Source: UBA7359 sp964392105 (lineage in GTDB: Bacteria > Pseudomonadota > Gammaproteobacteria > Eutrophobiales > Eutrophobiaceae). From it: 13,122 nucleotides of DNA. The number at the start of each line of letters is the position of its first letter. The first letter of the stretch is position 1. The notes below the pieces were generated by a model that worked only from the letters and a program-made list of their open reading frames with translations, did no database searches and had not been told where the DNA came from. The DNA is taken from assembly GCA_964392105.1 (NCBI GenBank), contig CAYMPA010000082.1:1-13122 (forward strand). Reading direction: 5' to 3'. Both the position numbers and the translations under genes were made by a program. Of the stretch, positions 6,010 through 12,801 are shown piece by piece.

Positions 6010-6852
6010 CTATTCCGATCTTTTTATCAATTCTCTCAGATTGATTGCGCTTTGGCTCTGATCATTCTCTGTAATCATATCATTTGCAGTTGCATAATCC
6101 TGTTGCAAGTATGCAAGCACCGCTATCATAAAGGCATTATCAGTATTATTAGTATTGTTATTTAAAATCAACTTATAGTTTTCAGATAATGCTTCTATCG
6201 TTGGTTTAATATTATTGATATTTATCTTATCCAGAGCAGTAGCATCAATTCGTATTGCCTTGCGCATTGCACGTGTTGCTCTATCCGTATCACCGTTTGA
6301 TGCTGCTGCAATGGCGAATCCAACTTTAGGAATTCCGGAATTCAGGTTTTGTTGTGATTGAATGGCAAATATATCAAGTGCATAGCCTGCGTTATCTTTA
6401 GCTAACCAATCCCATCCCTCATTTAGATCATAAAAGTAAGTTGGTTTTGTGACAGTTTTCTTATAGGTAATGACCTGTTCAGTTTGCCTGGATGGTTTAT
6501 AAAGTTTTGGTTGGTAGTAAGAATGTGTCCTTCGGTACTGCTTCTGCCGATAATTATTGTTACTGATGATGTGAGATAGTACAGCAACTCCTAATATCCC
6601 AAGAATCACATAACCCGCATCTCCACTGACATGAGCGTGAACACCGTAGTGCCCGCGATACCCATGTCGATATCCATAGCGGTGTCCGTAGTTATGAGGG
6701 TAATGCCGATAACCATGATGACCATAGCCATGTCCATAATGGTGGCCTTTGTAGTAGCCAGCATAGCTGGGACTTGAAGAAAGGATAAAAAAACAGACTA
6801 ACAGTGTTTTGAACAGTCTGGAGACCCAGTGATATTTTTGATTAAACAACAT
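6010..6852 (-). CDS. Exported His/Gly/Tyr-rich protein with TPR-like C-terminal domain
   Basis: A 280-residue exported protein in four parts. Residues 1-31 are a long signal sequence (hydrophobic core LLVCFFILSSSPSYA). Residues 33-75 are a low-complexity segment made almost only of His, Tyr, Gly and Arg, which may bind metal ions or lie exposed at the cell surface. Residues 79-97 are hydrophobic (GYVILGILGVAVLSHII) and could cross or associate with a membrane. After a basic Tyr-rich linker, residues 145-275 resemble a helical-repeat domain: GIPKVGFAIAAASNGDTDRATRAMRKAIRID is a TPR-type hairpin, and FMIAVLAYLQQDYATANDMI a second one. The start has no purine Shine-Dalgarno; instead a small hairpin (GTCTA/TAGAC, 6854-6867) lies right before the ATG. 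Metal binding is inferred from composition alone. Confidence 0.8.
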   Translation of the reverse strand: MLFNQKYHWVSRLFKTLLVCFFILSSSPSYAGYYKGHHYGHGYGHHGYRHYPHNYGHRYGYRHGYRGHYGVHAHVSGDAGYVILGILGVAVLSHIISNNNYRQKQYRRTHSYYQPKLYKPSRQTEQVITYKKTVTKPTYFYDLNEGWDWLAKDNAGYALDIFAIQSQQNLNSGIPKVGFAIAAASNGDTDRATRAMRKAIRIDATALDKININNIKPTIEALSENYKLILNNNTNNTDNAFMIAVLAYLQQDYATANDMITENDQSQSAINLRELIKRSE

Positions 6853-6874
6853 AGTCTAATAATAGACCATAAAA

Positions 6875-6925
6875 TGTAGCGATCACATGATACGGTGGAG
6901 TTTTCCTGACCTCACTCTCGCTACA
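6875..6925. repeat. Inverted repeat in the leader of the His-rich gene
   Basis: TGTAGCGA (6875-6882) pairs exactly with TCGCTACA (6918-6925) across 35 bases that can themselves fold partly (GGAG near 6897 with CTCC-like bases on the minus strand). It lies 23-73 bases before the start of the His-rich gene and downstream of the dioxygenase gene on the same strand. It could be a leader structure, an operator or a weak terminator. Confidence 0.3.
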
Positions 6926-7021
6926 GTCCCTAAATAATTAATACAATTAATTCAGTACTTGCCAATAAATGTACAAAGGCAATCCCGGTCGGCCTCGCTC
7001 TAATGATGACGACATCATATT

Positions 7022-7789
7022 TTATACTCTGAATGACTCTTGTGTTCGGGCCTCATCGATTTGATTGGGTGGATAATTCTGCCACTTTTCCTGATAGTAT
7101 TTTTCTCTCATATCACCATCTGATTGCTTGTTGAAAGTCAGAAAAATATTTCGTCTGCTCCTGTTGCTGTTATTTGCCGGCGATCCGTGGGGGACGTAAC
7201 AATCGAAGAAAATAATGTCGCCCGGATCTGCCTCCAGCAATATGTATTCATCTTCTGGTTGGTAGGGAGGATCGTCCTCTGTCAGTGGTTTCCATTCTTC
7301 AGTCATGAGTTCTTTTTTATAATTGCCTGAGTTCATAAAACTCAGGGCTGCATTATCTTTTCTGTTCGCATCCACAATGATGCCCATGGATATGAAAAAA
7401 TCAGTATAGGCATTCCAGCCTGCGGCCTGGTCCTGATGTAGTTTGTCCGGTCTGCATCCAGGCATCTTGTAATTAACTTTTTCCTTGAACAAGATAGGAT
7501 CCTCGCCTAACAGATCTGTCAAACAATCAATAGTCCTTTGTGAAATTAGAAGACTGGTTATCTCAGGATTATGTTCCCCCAGAAGATATTCGGCCCTGAC
7601 CAGGATATTCTCGTTGGTAACAGGACTCTTTTCAAAATATTTGGCCTCTTTACCCTGGACATCCTGTTCGCCCTTTAATTTATCAAGCCAGTCGGATACC
7701 TTTTGTATGACTTCCGGGTCAAAAAAACTTTTTATTACTATAAATCCTTTATCATTAAATTCTTTCTTCTGTTCCCCGGTAAGAGTCAT
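7022..7789 (-). CDS. PhyH-family Fe(II)/2-oxoglutarate dioxygenase
   Basis: A 255-residue member of the phytanoyl-CoA dioxygenase (PhyH) superfamily: cytoplasmic non-haem iron enzymes that hydroxylate small molecules using O2 and 2-oxoglutarate. The start EQKKEFNDKGFIVIKSFFDPE is the usual N-terminal signature. The iron triad is visible: H118-x-D120 in KLHQDQAAGW and the distal H201 in YVPHGSPANNS. An arginine cluster follows (R210-R213), where the 2-oxoglutarate-binding arginine is expected. GDIIFFDCYVPHGS (190-203) is the typical second-strand motif. The substrate cannot be read from the sequence; it lacks the EctD-type ectoine hydroxylase wording. GGGAGG before the ATG supports the start. 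A perfect FNR box lies about 150 bases upstream at activator spacing from a -10 element. The gene is monocistronic or ends before the His-rich gene. Confidence 0.9.
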   Translation of the reverse strand: MTLTGEQKKEFNDKGFIVIKSFFDPEVIQKVSDWLDKLKGEQDVQGKEAKYFEKSPVTNENILVRAEYLLGEHNPEITSLLISQRTIDCLTDLLGEDPILFKEKVNYKMPGCRPDKLHQDQAAGWNAYTDFFISMGIIVDANRKDNAALSFMNSGNYKKELMTEEWKPLTEDDPPYQPEDEYILLEADPGDIIFFDCYVPHGSPANNSNRSRRNIFLTFNKQSDGDMREKYYQEKWQNYPPNQIDEARTQESFRV

Positions 7790-7905
7790 TGAGGAGATCC
7801 TCCCTAATTAATATTGTGGCACGTACAAGCTTCTCACCAGAGTGAAAAGACTGGTTAAAATCTTTAGATGTAATTTCTTCCTGAACTTGCTGGACAGGAC
7901 TTCGG

Positions 7906-7948
7906 AATATATACAACATATGCTATGTATTTAATTGATCCAGATCAA
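7906..7948 (-). promoter_or_regulatory. FNR/ANR-type promoter of the dioxygenase gene
   Basis: TTGAT-CCAG-ATCAA at 7935-7948 is a perfect FNR consensus, with arms that extend to seven bases each side (AATTGAT/ATCAATT). On the minus strand a -10 element TATATT (7911-7906, five of six) places the start of transcription near 7899. The box centre (7941.5) is then about 42 bases upstream, the class II activator position. No -35 hexamer is needed at such promoters. The leader to the dioxygenase ATG would be about 110 bases. Dnr/NnrR-type regulators use the same site, so the exact protein is open. Confidence 0.7.
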
Positions 7949-7949
7949 T

Positions 7950-8093
7950 TTATATATAGAAAGGAATTAAAACGAAGGACAGAAATACAATCAACAAGCG
8001 TAGGTCAATGAATCTGTTATATGTAAATTAATCGATAGTTGACCTTTAGATTCTATTGATCTGTGTCCCTACATTAATGTAAAGACGACTATT
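7950..8093. other. Remainder of the gap between the dioxygenase and cysteine synthase genes
   Basis: The full gap is 7790-8093. Besides the FNR promoter it holds an inverted repeat AGGTCAA (8002-8008) / TTGACCT (8039-8045) and a 12-base palindrome TACATTAATGTA (8070-8081) shortly after the cysteine synthase stop. There is no clear terminator with a T-run and no reading frame of note. Confidence 0.4.
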
Positions 8094-9005
8094 TTAAAAC
8101 AAATCTTCAATCGATAAATAACGTTCTCCGGTATCATAACTGAAGATCAATACGCGACTACCTGCGGCCATTTCACTTTCTTTTTGCTTTAATGCTGCCA
8201 GGGTTCCACCGGATGAAATACCAATGAATATGCCTTCTTCTTTAGTACAACGACGTGCCATCTCAAAGGCATCTTCTTCTGAAACTTGTATCGTTCCGTC
8301 GAGAATATCAACGTTAAGTACATCGGGGACAAAACCTGCGCCAATTCCCTGTAAACGATGCAGTCCTTTTTCGCCACCGCTAATCACCGGAGATTTTTCA
8401 GGTTCTACGGCAAAGACTTGTAGATTGGAAAATTTCTCTTTTAATACTTCGGCACAACCCGTGATATGACCACCTGTACCAACACCGGTAATCAAATAAT
8501 CAAGACCTTCCGGGAAATCAGCCAGGATTTCTTGGGCAGTAGTGTCTTTATGCACCTGCACATTCGCCGGGTTTTGAAACTGTTGAGGCATCCATGCATT
8601 TGGTGTTTCTTCCAGTAACTCATTTGCCTTGGTAATGGTACCGCCCATGCCGAGTTCTTTTGGTGTTAATACCAGTTCGGCGCCAAATGCCGTCATGTAT
8701 TTACGTCGTTCAATCGACATCGATTCCGGCATGGTGAGTATCAAGCGATAACCTTTGACTGCAGCTACCAATGCCAGTCCGATACCGGTATTCCCGGAAG
8801 TAGGTTCAATAATTACAGTGTCTTTATTAATCAGTCCTTTTTCTTCGGCATCTTCGACCATGGACATTGCAATACGATCCTTAATACTGCTACAGGGATT
8901 AAAGCTTTCTGCTTTCATCCAGACTTCAATTTCGTCCCGGAAAAGTCGATTGATACGAATATGAGGTGTATTACCGATAGTTTGCAGAATATTGTCATAT
9001 TTCAT
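8094..9005 (-). CDS. cysK: Cysteine synthase (O-acetylserine sulfhydrylase)
   Basis: The pyridoxal-phosphate enzyme that makes L-cysteine from O-acetylserine and sulfide, the last step of sulfur assimilation in the cytoplasm. The 303 residues cover the complete fold: IGNTPHIRINRL at the start, the PLP lysine K42 in NPCSSIKDRIA, the substrate loop TSGNTG (69-74), the glycine-rich phosphate cup GVGTGGHITG (about 174-183), and GIFIGISSGG near residue 260, with the serine that contacts the pyridine nitrogen. The end YDTGERYLSIEDLF is typical. Length fits the CysK/CysM group; the wording is CysK-like. AGGAAA seven bases before the ATG supports the start. A TATAAT -10 and a 10+10 inverted repeat lie upstream. 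No cysE, cysB or sulfate genes are adjacent. CysM is the main alternative. Confidence 0.95.
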   Translation of the reverse strand: MKYDNILQTIGNTPHIRINRLFRDEIEVWMKAESFNPCSSIKDRIAMSMVEDAEEKGLINKDTVIIEPTSGNTGIGLALVAAVKGYRLILTMPESMSIERRKYMTAFGAELVLTPKELGMGGTITKANELLEETPNAWMPQQFQNPANVQVHKDTTAQEILADFPEGLDYLITGVGTGGHITGCAEVLKEKFSNLQVFAVEPEKSPVISGGEKGLHRLQGIGAGFVPDVLNVDILDGTIQVSEEDAFEMARRCTKEEGIFIGISSGGTLAALKQKESEMAAGSRVLIFSYDTGERYLSIEDLF

Positions 9006-9099
9006 AATAGTTTCCTGTTATAGCCGCGTGTAAAAAAATCATCCGAAATTATTGTCCCGATTTATTCTTCAGAAATCGATCATTAATATTAGTTAAAAT

Positions 9100-9137
9100 A
9101 TTATAGTATTCATCATAACGCCATATGTATGATGAAT
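9100..9137 (-). promoter_or_regulatory. cysK promoter with inverted-repeat operator
   Basis: On the minus strand a perfect TATAAT occupies 9105-9100, giving a start near 9093 and a leader of about 88 bases to the cysK ATG. No good -35 stands at 16-18 bases. Instead the region is covered by a perfect inverted repeat, ATTCATCATA (9108-9117) and TATGATGAAT (9128-9137), ten bases apart. A perfect -10 with a weak -35 under a palindrome suggests a regulated, probably activator-dependent promoter. The regulator is unknown. Confidence 0.55.
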
Positions 9138-9277
9138 GAAATGTGGTCTATTCTTAATAATACATCAATCGGACGTTCTTGAGCTCGAAAACCTGTTCCA
9201 GACGTTTTCTATTACCTGGCATCCATGCACGTCATATTGGGTCTTTTGATATTATTGAAACTGGAGAATTCTGAACC

Positions 9278-9748
9278 ATGTATAAACGAAAAGATATATG
9301 TTGTTTAGGCTGTATCTTTTTCAATTTCATCCTGATTTCACCTCACGTTTTGGGTGAAACCTGTATACCAACTGAGCAAATGTCTCCAGGCACACACAAC
9401 AAACCCATAACACAACAAAAAATAAATATCGGACATGGACTGAATATAAAAGGAACTGTTTTATCTGCAAAAGACTGTTCAGCGATTGAAAATGCCCGGA
9501 TTGAGCACTGGCAGACCAATTCAAATAGCAAATATGTCGATGAACTACGCGCCTATTTGTTATCTGACACAAATGGAAAATTTGAATTTGAAACAGAATG
9601 GCCGGGGGCACCTGTTCCCCATATTCATTTTATTGTCCATGCAGAAGGGTATAACAAATTGGTCACCCAGTGGGTAGGATCTAAAAAAATAGAGAACATA
9701 AACCTGGAGCTTGTCCTTGAACCTTTGCCAAGCAAGGAATCGGATTGA
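9278..9748 (+). CDS. Secreted intradiol ring-cleavage dioxygenase-like protein
   Basis: A 156-residue exported protein related to intradiol dioxygenases (protocatechuate 3,4-dioxygenase beta fold). Known members open catechol rings with Fe(III) held by two Tyr and two His. Residues 1-26 form a signal peptide. The core reads GHGLNIKGTVLSAKDCSAIENARIEHWQ (52-79), Y86 in NSKYVDELRAYLLSDTNGKFEFET, and PHIHFIV with H115 and H117 (114-120), then GYNKLVTQW. H115 and H117 match the iron histidines and Y86 a plausible first tyrosine. The loop that normally carries the second tyrosine (PGxYPW plus about ten residues) is cut to PGAPVPH, so this ligand seems missing. At 156 residues it is also shorter than true enzymes. 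It may bind an aromatic or a metal without cleaving rings. GGAG about 13 bases upstream supports the ATG. Confidence 0.82.
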   Translation: MYKRKDICCLGCIFFNFILISPHVLGETCIPTEQMSPGTHNKPITQQKINIGHGLNIKGTVLSAKDCSAIENARIEHWQTNSNSKYVDELRAYLLSDTNGKFEFETEWPGAPVPHIHFIVHAEGYNKLVTQWVGSKKIENINLELVLEPLPSKESD

Positions 9749-9928
9749 TTAGTAACAAATCTGTTCCCTTTAATTGTTATACAAATTCCTTTACCAATAC
9801 CACTGAGTATTTTTGTTAAAAAGATTTAATTTAATAGTTCTGTCATGTCTGCCAATATTGCATTGATATTTAGTATATTCAGGTTCTTGAAAGTATGAAT
9901 GTAAAAAAAGATCTGGCCTCTACTTTTA

Positions 9929-10408
9929 TTATTTCATCAACAGTGTAAGGCGTGTTCCTGATTTTTGTTGCAGAATATTACTGACTATCACTTGCACGGG
10001 GGATAATGTTATTTGCGTATTATTATTCACATCTATCCCTTGTAATTGATAAGCGCCTCGAAGCTTTACGACACTGAAAGGGCCCTGTGCAAGCTCAAAA
10101 GCACGGGCACAGTACTGTGTTGCCAACTCTGTTTTATCAGAAGCTAAATAGGCTATACATAGATTATGGTTAGCTATTAGCTCATCCATCGGGTTTAACT
10201 TTTTCTCCATCGCTTTAATCGCAAACCGAATCCCACGGTTAACGTGTTTTGTTGCCAGTTCTACACTGCTACGGTTGAGTAAACCGGAAGTACTGGATGT
10301 AAACCAATAGAGTTCACGCTGATCAATAGCATGATCCGCCCGAGCTATGCTGGTATAGGCTAACACGAGGATGAGTACTAAGCCGATTCGGTTCAATGTC
10401 TGTTTCAT
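9929..10408 (-). CDS. Secreted helical (TPR-like) orphan protein
   Basis: A 159-residue exported protein with signal peptide MKQTLNRIGLVLILVLAYTSIARA and cleavage after residue 24, probably periplasmic. The mature part is helical; residues about 50-110 contain a TPR-like hairpin pair, with LIANHNLCIAYLASDKTELATQYCARAFELA holding two cysteines (84 and 100) on facing helices, which may form a disulfide. The C-terminal 40 residues look like beta strands. I recognise no named family. It is transcribed divergently from the LysR regulator across a 120-base gap with AT-rich palindromic sequence, the classic layout of a LysR target, so it may be regulated by that protein. Its function is unknown. Confidence 0.72.
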   Translation of the reverse strand: MKQTLNRIGLVLILVLAYTSIARADHAIDQRELYWFTSSTSGLLNRSSVELATKHVNRGIRFAIKAMEKKLNPMDELIANHNLCIAYLASDKTELATQYCARAFELAQGPFSVVKLRGAYQLQGIDVNNNTQITLSPVQVIVSNILQQKSGTRLTLLMK

Positions 10409-10528
10409 GTTCGGATCTCTTTAAAGAGTGAATTTATGATGTAATTATGCTATATATATATGAATAGTCTTCACCAAAAAACGTTTAGATGATATAAATA
10501 TTTGAATAGGCCAGGTTTAAATATAGAT
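10409..10528. promoter_or_regulatory. Divergent LysR-type control region
   Basis: This gap separates the secreted orphan (leftward) from the LysR gene (rightward). It holds the perfect palindrome CTCTTTAAAGAG (10417-10428), close to the start of the leftward gene, and an AT-alternating stretch around 10450-10462. LysR proteins bind T-N11-A half-palindromes; several such matches exist in this AT-rich DNA, so I cannot pick one. No confident -35/-10 pair is seen. Confidence 0.4.
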
Positions 10529-11431
10529 ATGGATTGGCGGGCATTACAAGATGTTGTAACGGTGGCAGAGACGGGAAGTCTTTCTGCGGCAGCACGACGC
10601 CTGAACATAAGCCAACCCACAGTCGGGCGCAGGATAGAGCAATTGGAACAGCAGCTTGGTGCGGTGTTGTTTAATAGAACAGCCCAGGGACTGTCATTAA
10701 CAAAGGTTGGTGAAAGCATTTTAAACCATGCAAAGCGGATAGAAGAAGAAGCCCTGGCTATAGAACGGACCGCCACCGGCGCTAACCAGCAGCTCAAGGG
10801 AAATGTACGAATCTCCTTGGTCGAAGATCTTGGTATTAACTGGCTGCCACAAAAGCTGAGCAAATTCCATGTGCAGTTCCCACATCTTGCGATTGAAGTA
10901 AATATCGATAACCGAAATGTTAATCTGCTGCGTAGAGAGGCGGATATTGTCGTCAGGCTCGCCCGCCCAGAGCAACCAGATTTAATATGTCGTAAAGTGG
11001 GGATGTTGCACTTTGGACTCTATGCGAGCCAATCCTATCTGGATGAGCATGGTATACCTGAGCGAACTAGAGATTTAAAAAGCCACTATCATGTAGGGTT
11101 TGACGAAGAAATGGGGTGTACACCTCAGGTTAAAAAATTAGAATCATTATTTATCCAGGATAACATCCGGCATCGTTCGAATAGCCACGTGGAAATCGTC
11201 GAAGCGACTCGCGCAGGTTTAGGATGTAGTGCACTTTGCTGTGTAACCGCTGATCAGTATCCGGATCTACGTCGTGTGTTAATTAAGAAATTTTACTATG
11301 CACGGGAAATTTGGCTGGTCACCCATGCGGAAATAAACAGCAGGGCACGGATTCGAACGGTATTTGATTTTCTGGGTAAAGCACTGGAAGAAGATGCGGA
11401 GAGGTTAAAAGGAGTAACCAATAATAGCTAA
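10529..11431 (+). CDS. LysR-family transcriptional regulator
   Basis: A DNA-binding regulator of the LysR family, usually a tetramer that senses a small molecule and controls a divergent neighbour. I start it at the ATG (10529) because MDWRALQDVVTVAETGSLSAAARRL is the normal family N-terminus; a TTG at 10502 would add nine unsupported residues, and neither start has a strong Shine-Dalgarno. This gives 300 residues. The winged helix-turn-helix spans about 5-60 (GSLSAAARRLNISQPTVGRRIEQLEQQLGAVLFNR), then a linker helix, and the LysR substrate-binding domain from about 85 to 290. A Cys-rich patch GLGCSALCC lies in the effector domain and may be redox- or metal-sensitive, though this is speculation. 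The likely target is the divergent secreted orphan gene, plus itself. The inducer is unknown. Confidence 0.93.
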   Translation: MDWRALQDVVTVAETGSLSAAARRLNISQPTVGRRIEQLEQQLGAVLFNRTAQGLSLTKVGESILNHAKRIEEEALAIERTATGANQQLKGNVRISLVEDLGINWLPQKLSKFHVQFPHLAIEVNIDNRNVNLLRREADIVVRLARPEQPDLICRKVGMLHFGLYASQSYLDEHGIPERTRDLKSHYHVGFDEEMGCTPQVKKLESLFIQDNIRHRSNSHVEIVEATRAGLGCSALCCVTADQYPDLRRVLIKKFYYAREIWLVTHAEINSRARIRTVFDFLGKALEEDAERLKGVTNNS

Positions 11432-11569
11432 CAGTTTTAAGCAAAAACAGATTTATTTAATATTTCTAAAACAAATAATAAAGGGTCGAAATCAATATTG
11501 ATGTTTAACAATAACTATGGCCCATTTAATTTTATATAACTATTGAGCCTTGATACTAATTCTTCTTTT

Positions 11570-11617
11570 GCGGAGGTACTAATACTCCTCGCTTATATGT
11601 CTTGAGAGAATATAAGC
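11570..11617. repeat. Two adjacent hairpins between convergent genes
   Basis: GCTTATAT (11591-11598) and ATATAAGC (11610-11617) form a perfect 8-bp stem. Just left of it, 11570-11592 forms a bulged GC-rich hairpin (GCG..AGG with CCT..CGC). They lie between the ends of the LysR gene and the convergent receiver-like gene. They may be a shared transcription end, although only short T-runs follow on either strand. Confidence 0.4.
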
Positions 11618-11640
11618 TTTAAAGTTTATACTCATGGTAA

Positions 11641-11955
11641 CTAGGACGGGACTAAAATCAAACCCCGATCCATTACCCTCGAATAATCTGTATTGTTTCG
11701 ACGGTCTTTCATCGCGATATAAATTTTTGCATCCGGTTGTTTATCATGAAGCGTTGCAGATAATTTCTGGCAATCCTTACATGGTAATTGTGAATCCAGC
11801 GCCATGATATCGATTGGCTCATTTTGTATCTTTTCAATCGCATCTTCGTATTTATCTACGCCAATCATGTCCCAGTCGGAATATTGGCTACTGAGTACAT
11901 CTATAAGATTCTGACTTGTGTCATGGCTTTCATTTACGACCAACGCTGTTGTCAT
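11641..11955 (-). CDS. Degenerate receiver-like (pseudo-REC) protein with CxxC
   Basis: A 104-residue protein with the outline of a response-regulator receiver domain and no output domain. The first strand ALVVNES (4-10) lacks the acidic Asp pair that binds Mg2+; N8 and E9 stand there. Strand three, PIDIMALDSQLP (47-58), has D54 at the phospho-acceptor site. The fourth strand IYIAMKD (78-84) lacks the usual Thr/Ser, and the protein stops after GLILVPS where a full domain would have the KP lysine. It also carries C59-x-x-C62 directly after strand three. So it is probably not a normal phospho-relay protein. The strong GGAGGT six bases before the ATG shows that it is translated. It stands alone; no histidine kinase is nearby. 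Confidence 0.7.
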   Translation of the reverse strand: MTTALVVNESHDTSQNLIDVLSSQYSDWDMIGVDKYEDAIEKIQNEPIDIMALDSQLPCKDCQKLSATLHDKQPDAKIYIAMKDRRNNTDYSRVMDRGLILVPS

Positions 11956-12171
11956 AACCGACCTCCGGCAGACTGAAATGTGGATAAAATCATTCTGGAA
12001 TCATCACATGATATATCGTCTCTTCAGAATAAAACTTGAGGATATTTTGACTGGGTAATATGTGCAAGAAGGGCATTATTATCCCGCATATGGCTCTGAA
12101 ATTAATGACAAAAAATGTTTTTATAGGATTATCGACTGATTCTAATGAAATGCAGAAAAACCGTGGTTTTG
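11956..12171. other. Gap between the receiver-like gene and the PepSY terminator
   Basis: The gap between the two genes is 306 bases. Apart from the terminator at its right end it contains AT-rich DNA and the presumed promoter of the receiver-like gene on the minus strand. A 75-codon open frame at 11990-12217 on the minus strand runs out of the terminator hairpin and has no ribosome-binding site; I do not count it as a gene. Confidence 0.5.
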
Positions 12172-12214
12172 TATAAAGAAAAGCCCACTCACAGCAATCG
12201 CTGTTAATGGGCTT
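12172..12214 (-). terminator. Rho-independent terminator of the PepSY gene
   Basis: On the minus strand AAGCCCA (12214-12208) pairs with TGGGCTT (12187-12181), and an inner stem ACAGC/GCTGT closes on a four-base loop. TTCTTT follows to about 12175. It starts 48 bases after the stop codon of the PepSY gene, so it ends that transcript. Confidence 0.85.
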
Positions 12215-12261
12215 CACAAATTACAATTTATGTCTGAGTGACGTTTGCAGTAATTATTTAT

Positions 12262-12801
12262 CTATTCGTGAGACTCCCGACCGATGTCCCATTTTTCTAT
12301 AGAGACTTCAACGATCTCGCCAGTTGCAGCATCCACTTCAACTTTGTATGTCACCCCGGGTTTTTCAAAGATATCAAACTCGTAAGATGATGCACCGTTT
12401 GCTTCAATTTCGTATTCAGTATGTACAACTTTTCCTGGATAAAGTGCAAGCGCTGTTTTTTTAGCAGTATCTTCATTGACTTTCATGTTTTTCTTAAACA
12501 GGGGATCAGATGCTGACTCGACTTCACGTTCTATCTCGTAAATGGTGCCGGCTGATATATCACACATCAATTCCCATTCCAAACCATCCTTATCATGTAT
12601 TTCAATTTCATAGGTTTTGCTACCCCTGTCTGTTAAAGTCAGGTATTCAAGTTTTGCATAATACCCTTCCTTGATTGCAGATGCGGATTTCAGGCATTTA
12701 TGTAAACTACCATGGCCGCTGTGTCCGTCATGGCCCGCAAATACAGAGAAAGAAAACAGTGCCAGCATAAGCATTGTCATTAAAGTGATTATTTGTTTCA
12801 T
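12262..12801 (-). CDS. Exported double-PepSY-domain protein
   Basis: A 179-residue exported protein with a signal peptide (MKQIITLMTMLMLALFSFSVFA, cleavage after 22) and two PepSY repeats at about 38-93 and 108-170. Each has the pattern helix, then YEIEI/YEFDI strand, hairpin with an acidic residue, and a last strand with DxSAGTIYEIE or DAATGEIVEVS. PepSY domains occur in protease propeptides and envelope proteins and are thought to act as inhibitors or ligand-binding modules. The mature N-terminus HDGHSGHGSLHKC is His-rich and could bind Cu, Zn or Ni; two cysteines (36, 80) are present. AGGAGA before the ATG is a strong ribosome-binding site. It is a single gene with its own terminator. A metal-responsive role is inference only, since no metal regulator or efflux gene is next to it. 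Confidence 0.88.
   Translation of the reverse strand: MKQIITLMTMLMLALFSFSVFAGHDGHSGHGSLHKCLKSASAIKEGYYAKLEYLTLTDRGSKTYEIEIHDKDGLEWELMCDISAGTIYEIEREVESASDPLFKKNMKVNEDTAKKTALALYPGKVVHTEYEIEANGASSYEFDIFEKPGVTYKVEVDAATGEIVEVSIEKWDIGRESHE

Noticed and set aside
7022..7789. Ectoine hydroxylase (EctD)
   Set aside because: The iron motif is HQDQ rather than the EctD-type wording, and no ectoine genes are nearby.
7485..7811. 108-codon plus-strand frame opposite the dioxygenase gene
   Set aside because: It is the antisense of a clear PhyH-family gene and has a Ser/Leu-rich shadow composition.
10502..10528. TTG start for the LysR gene
   Set aside because: The nine added residues lie before the conserved MDW start and have no ribosome-binding site.
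10471..10863. 130-codon minus-strand frame opposite the LysR gene
   Set aside because: It is the antisense of the helix-turn-helix region; the peptide is a typical shadow with no domain.
11990..12217. 75-codon open frame on the minus strand
   Set aside because: It starts inside the terminator hairpin of the PepSY gene, has no Shine-Dalgarno, and its peptide resembles no protein.
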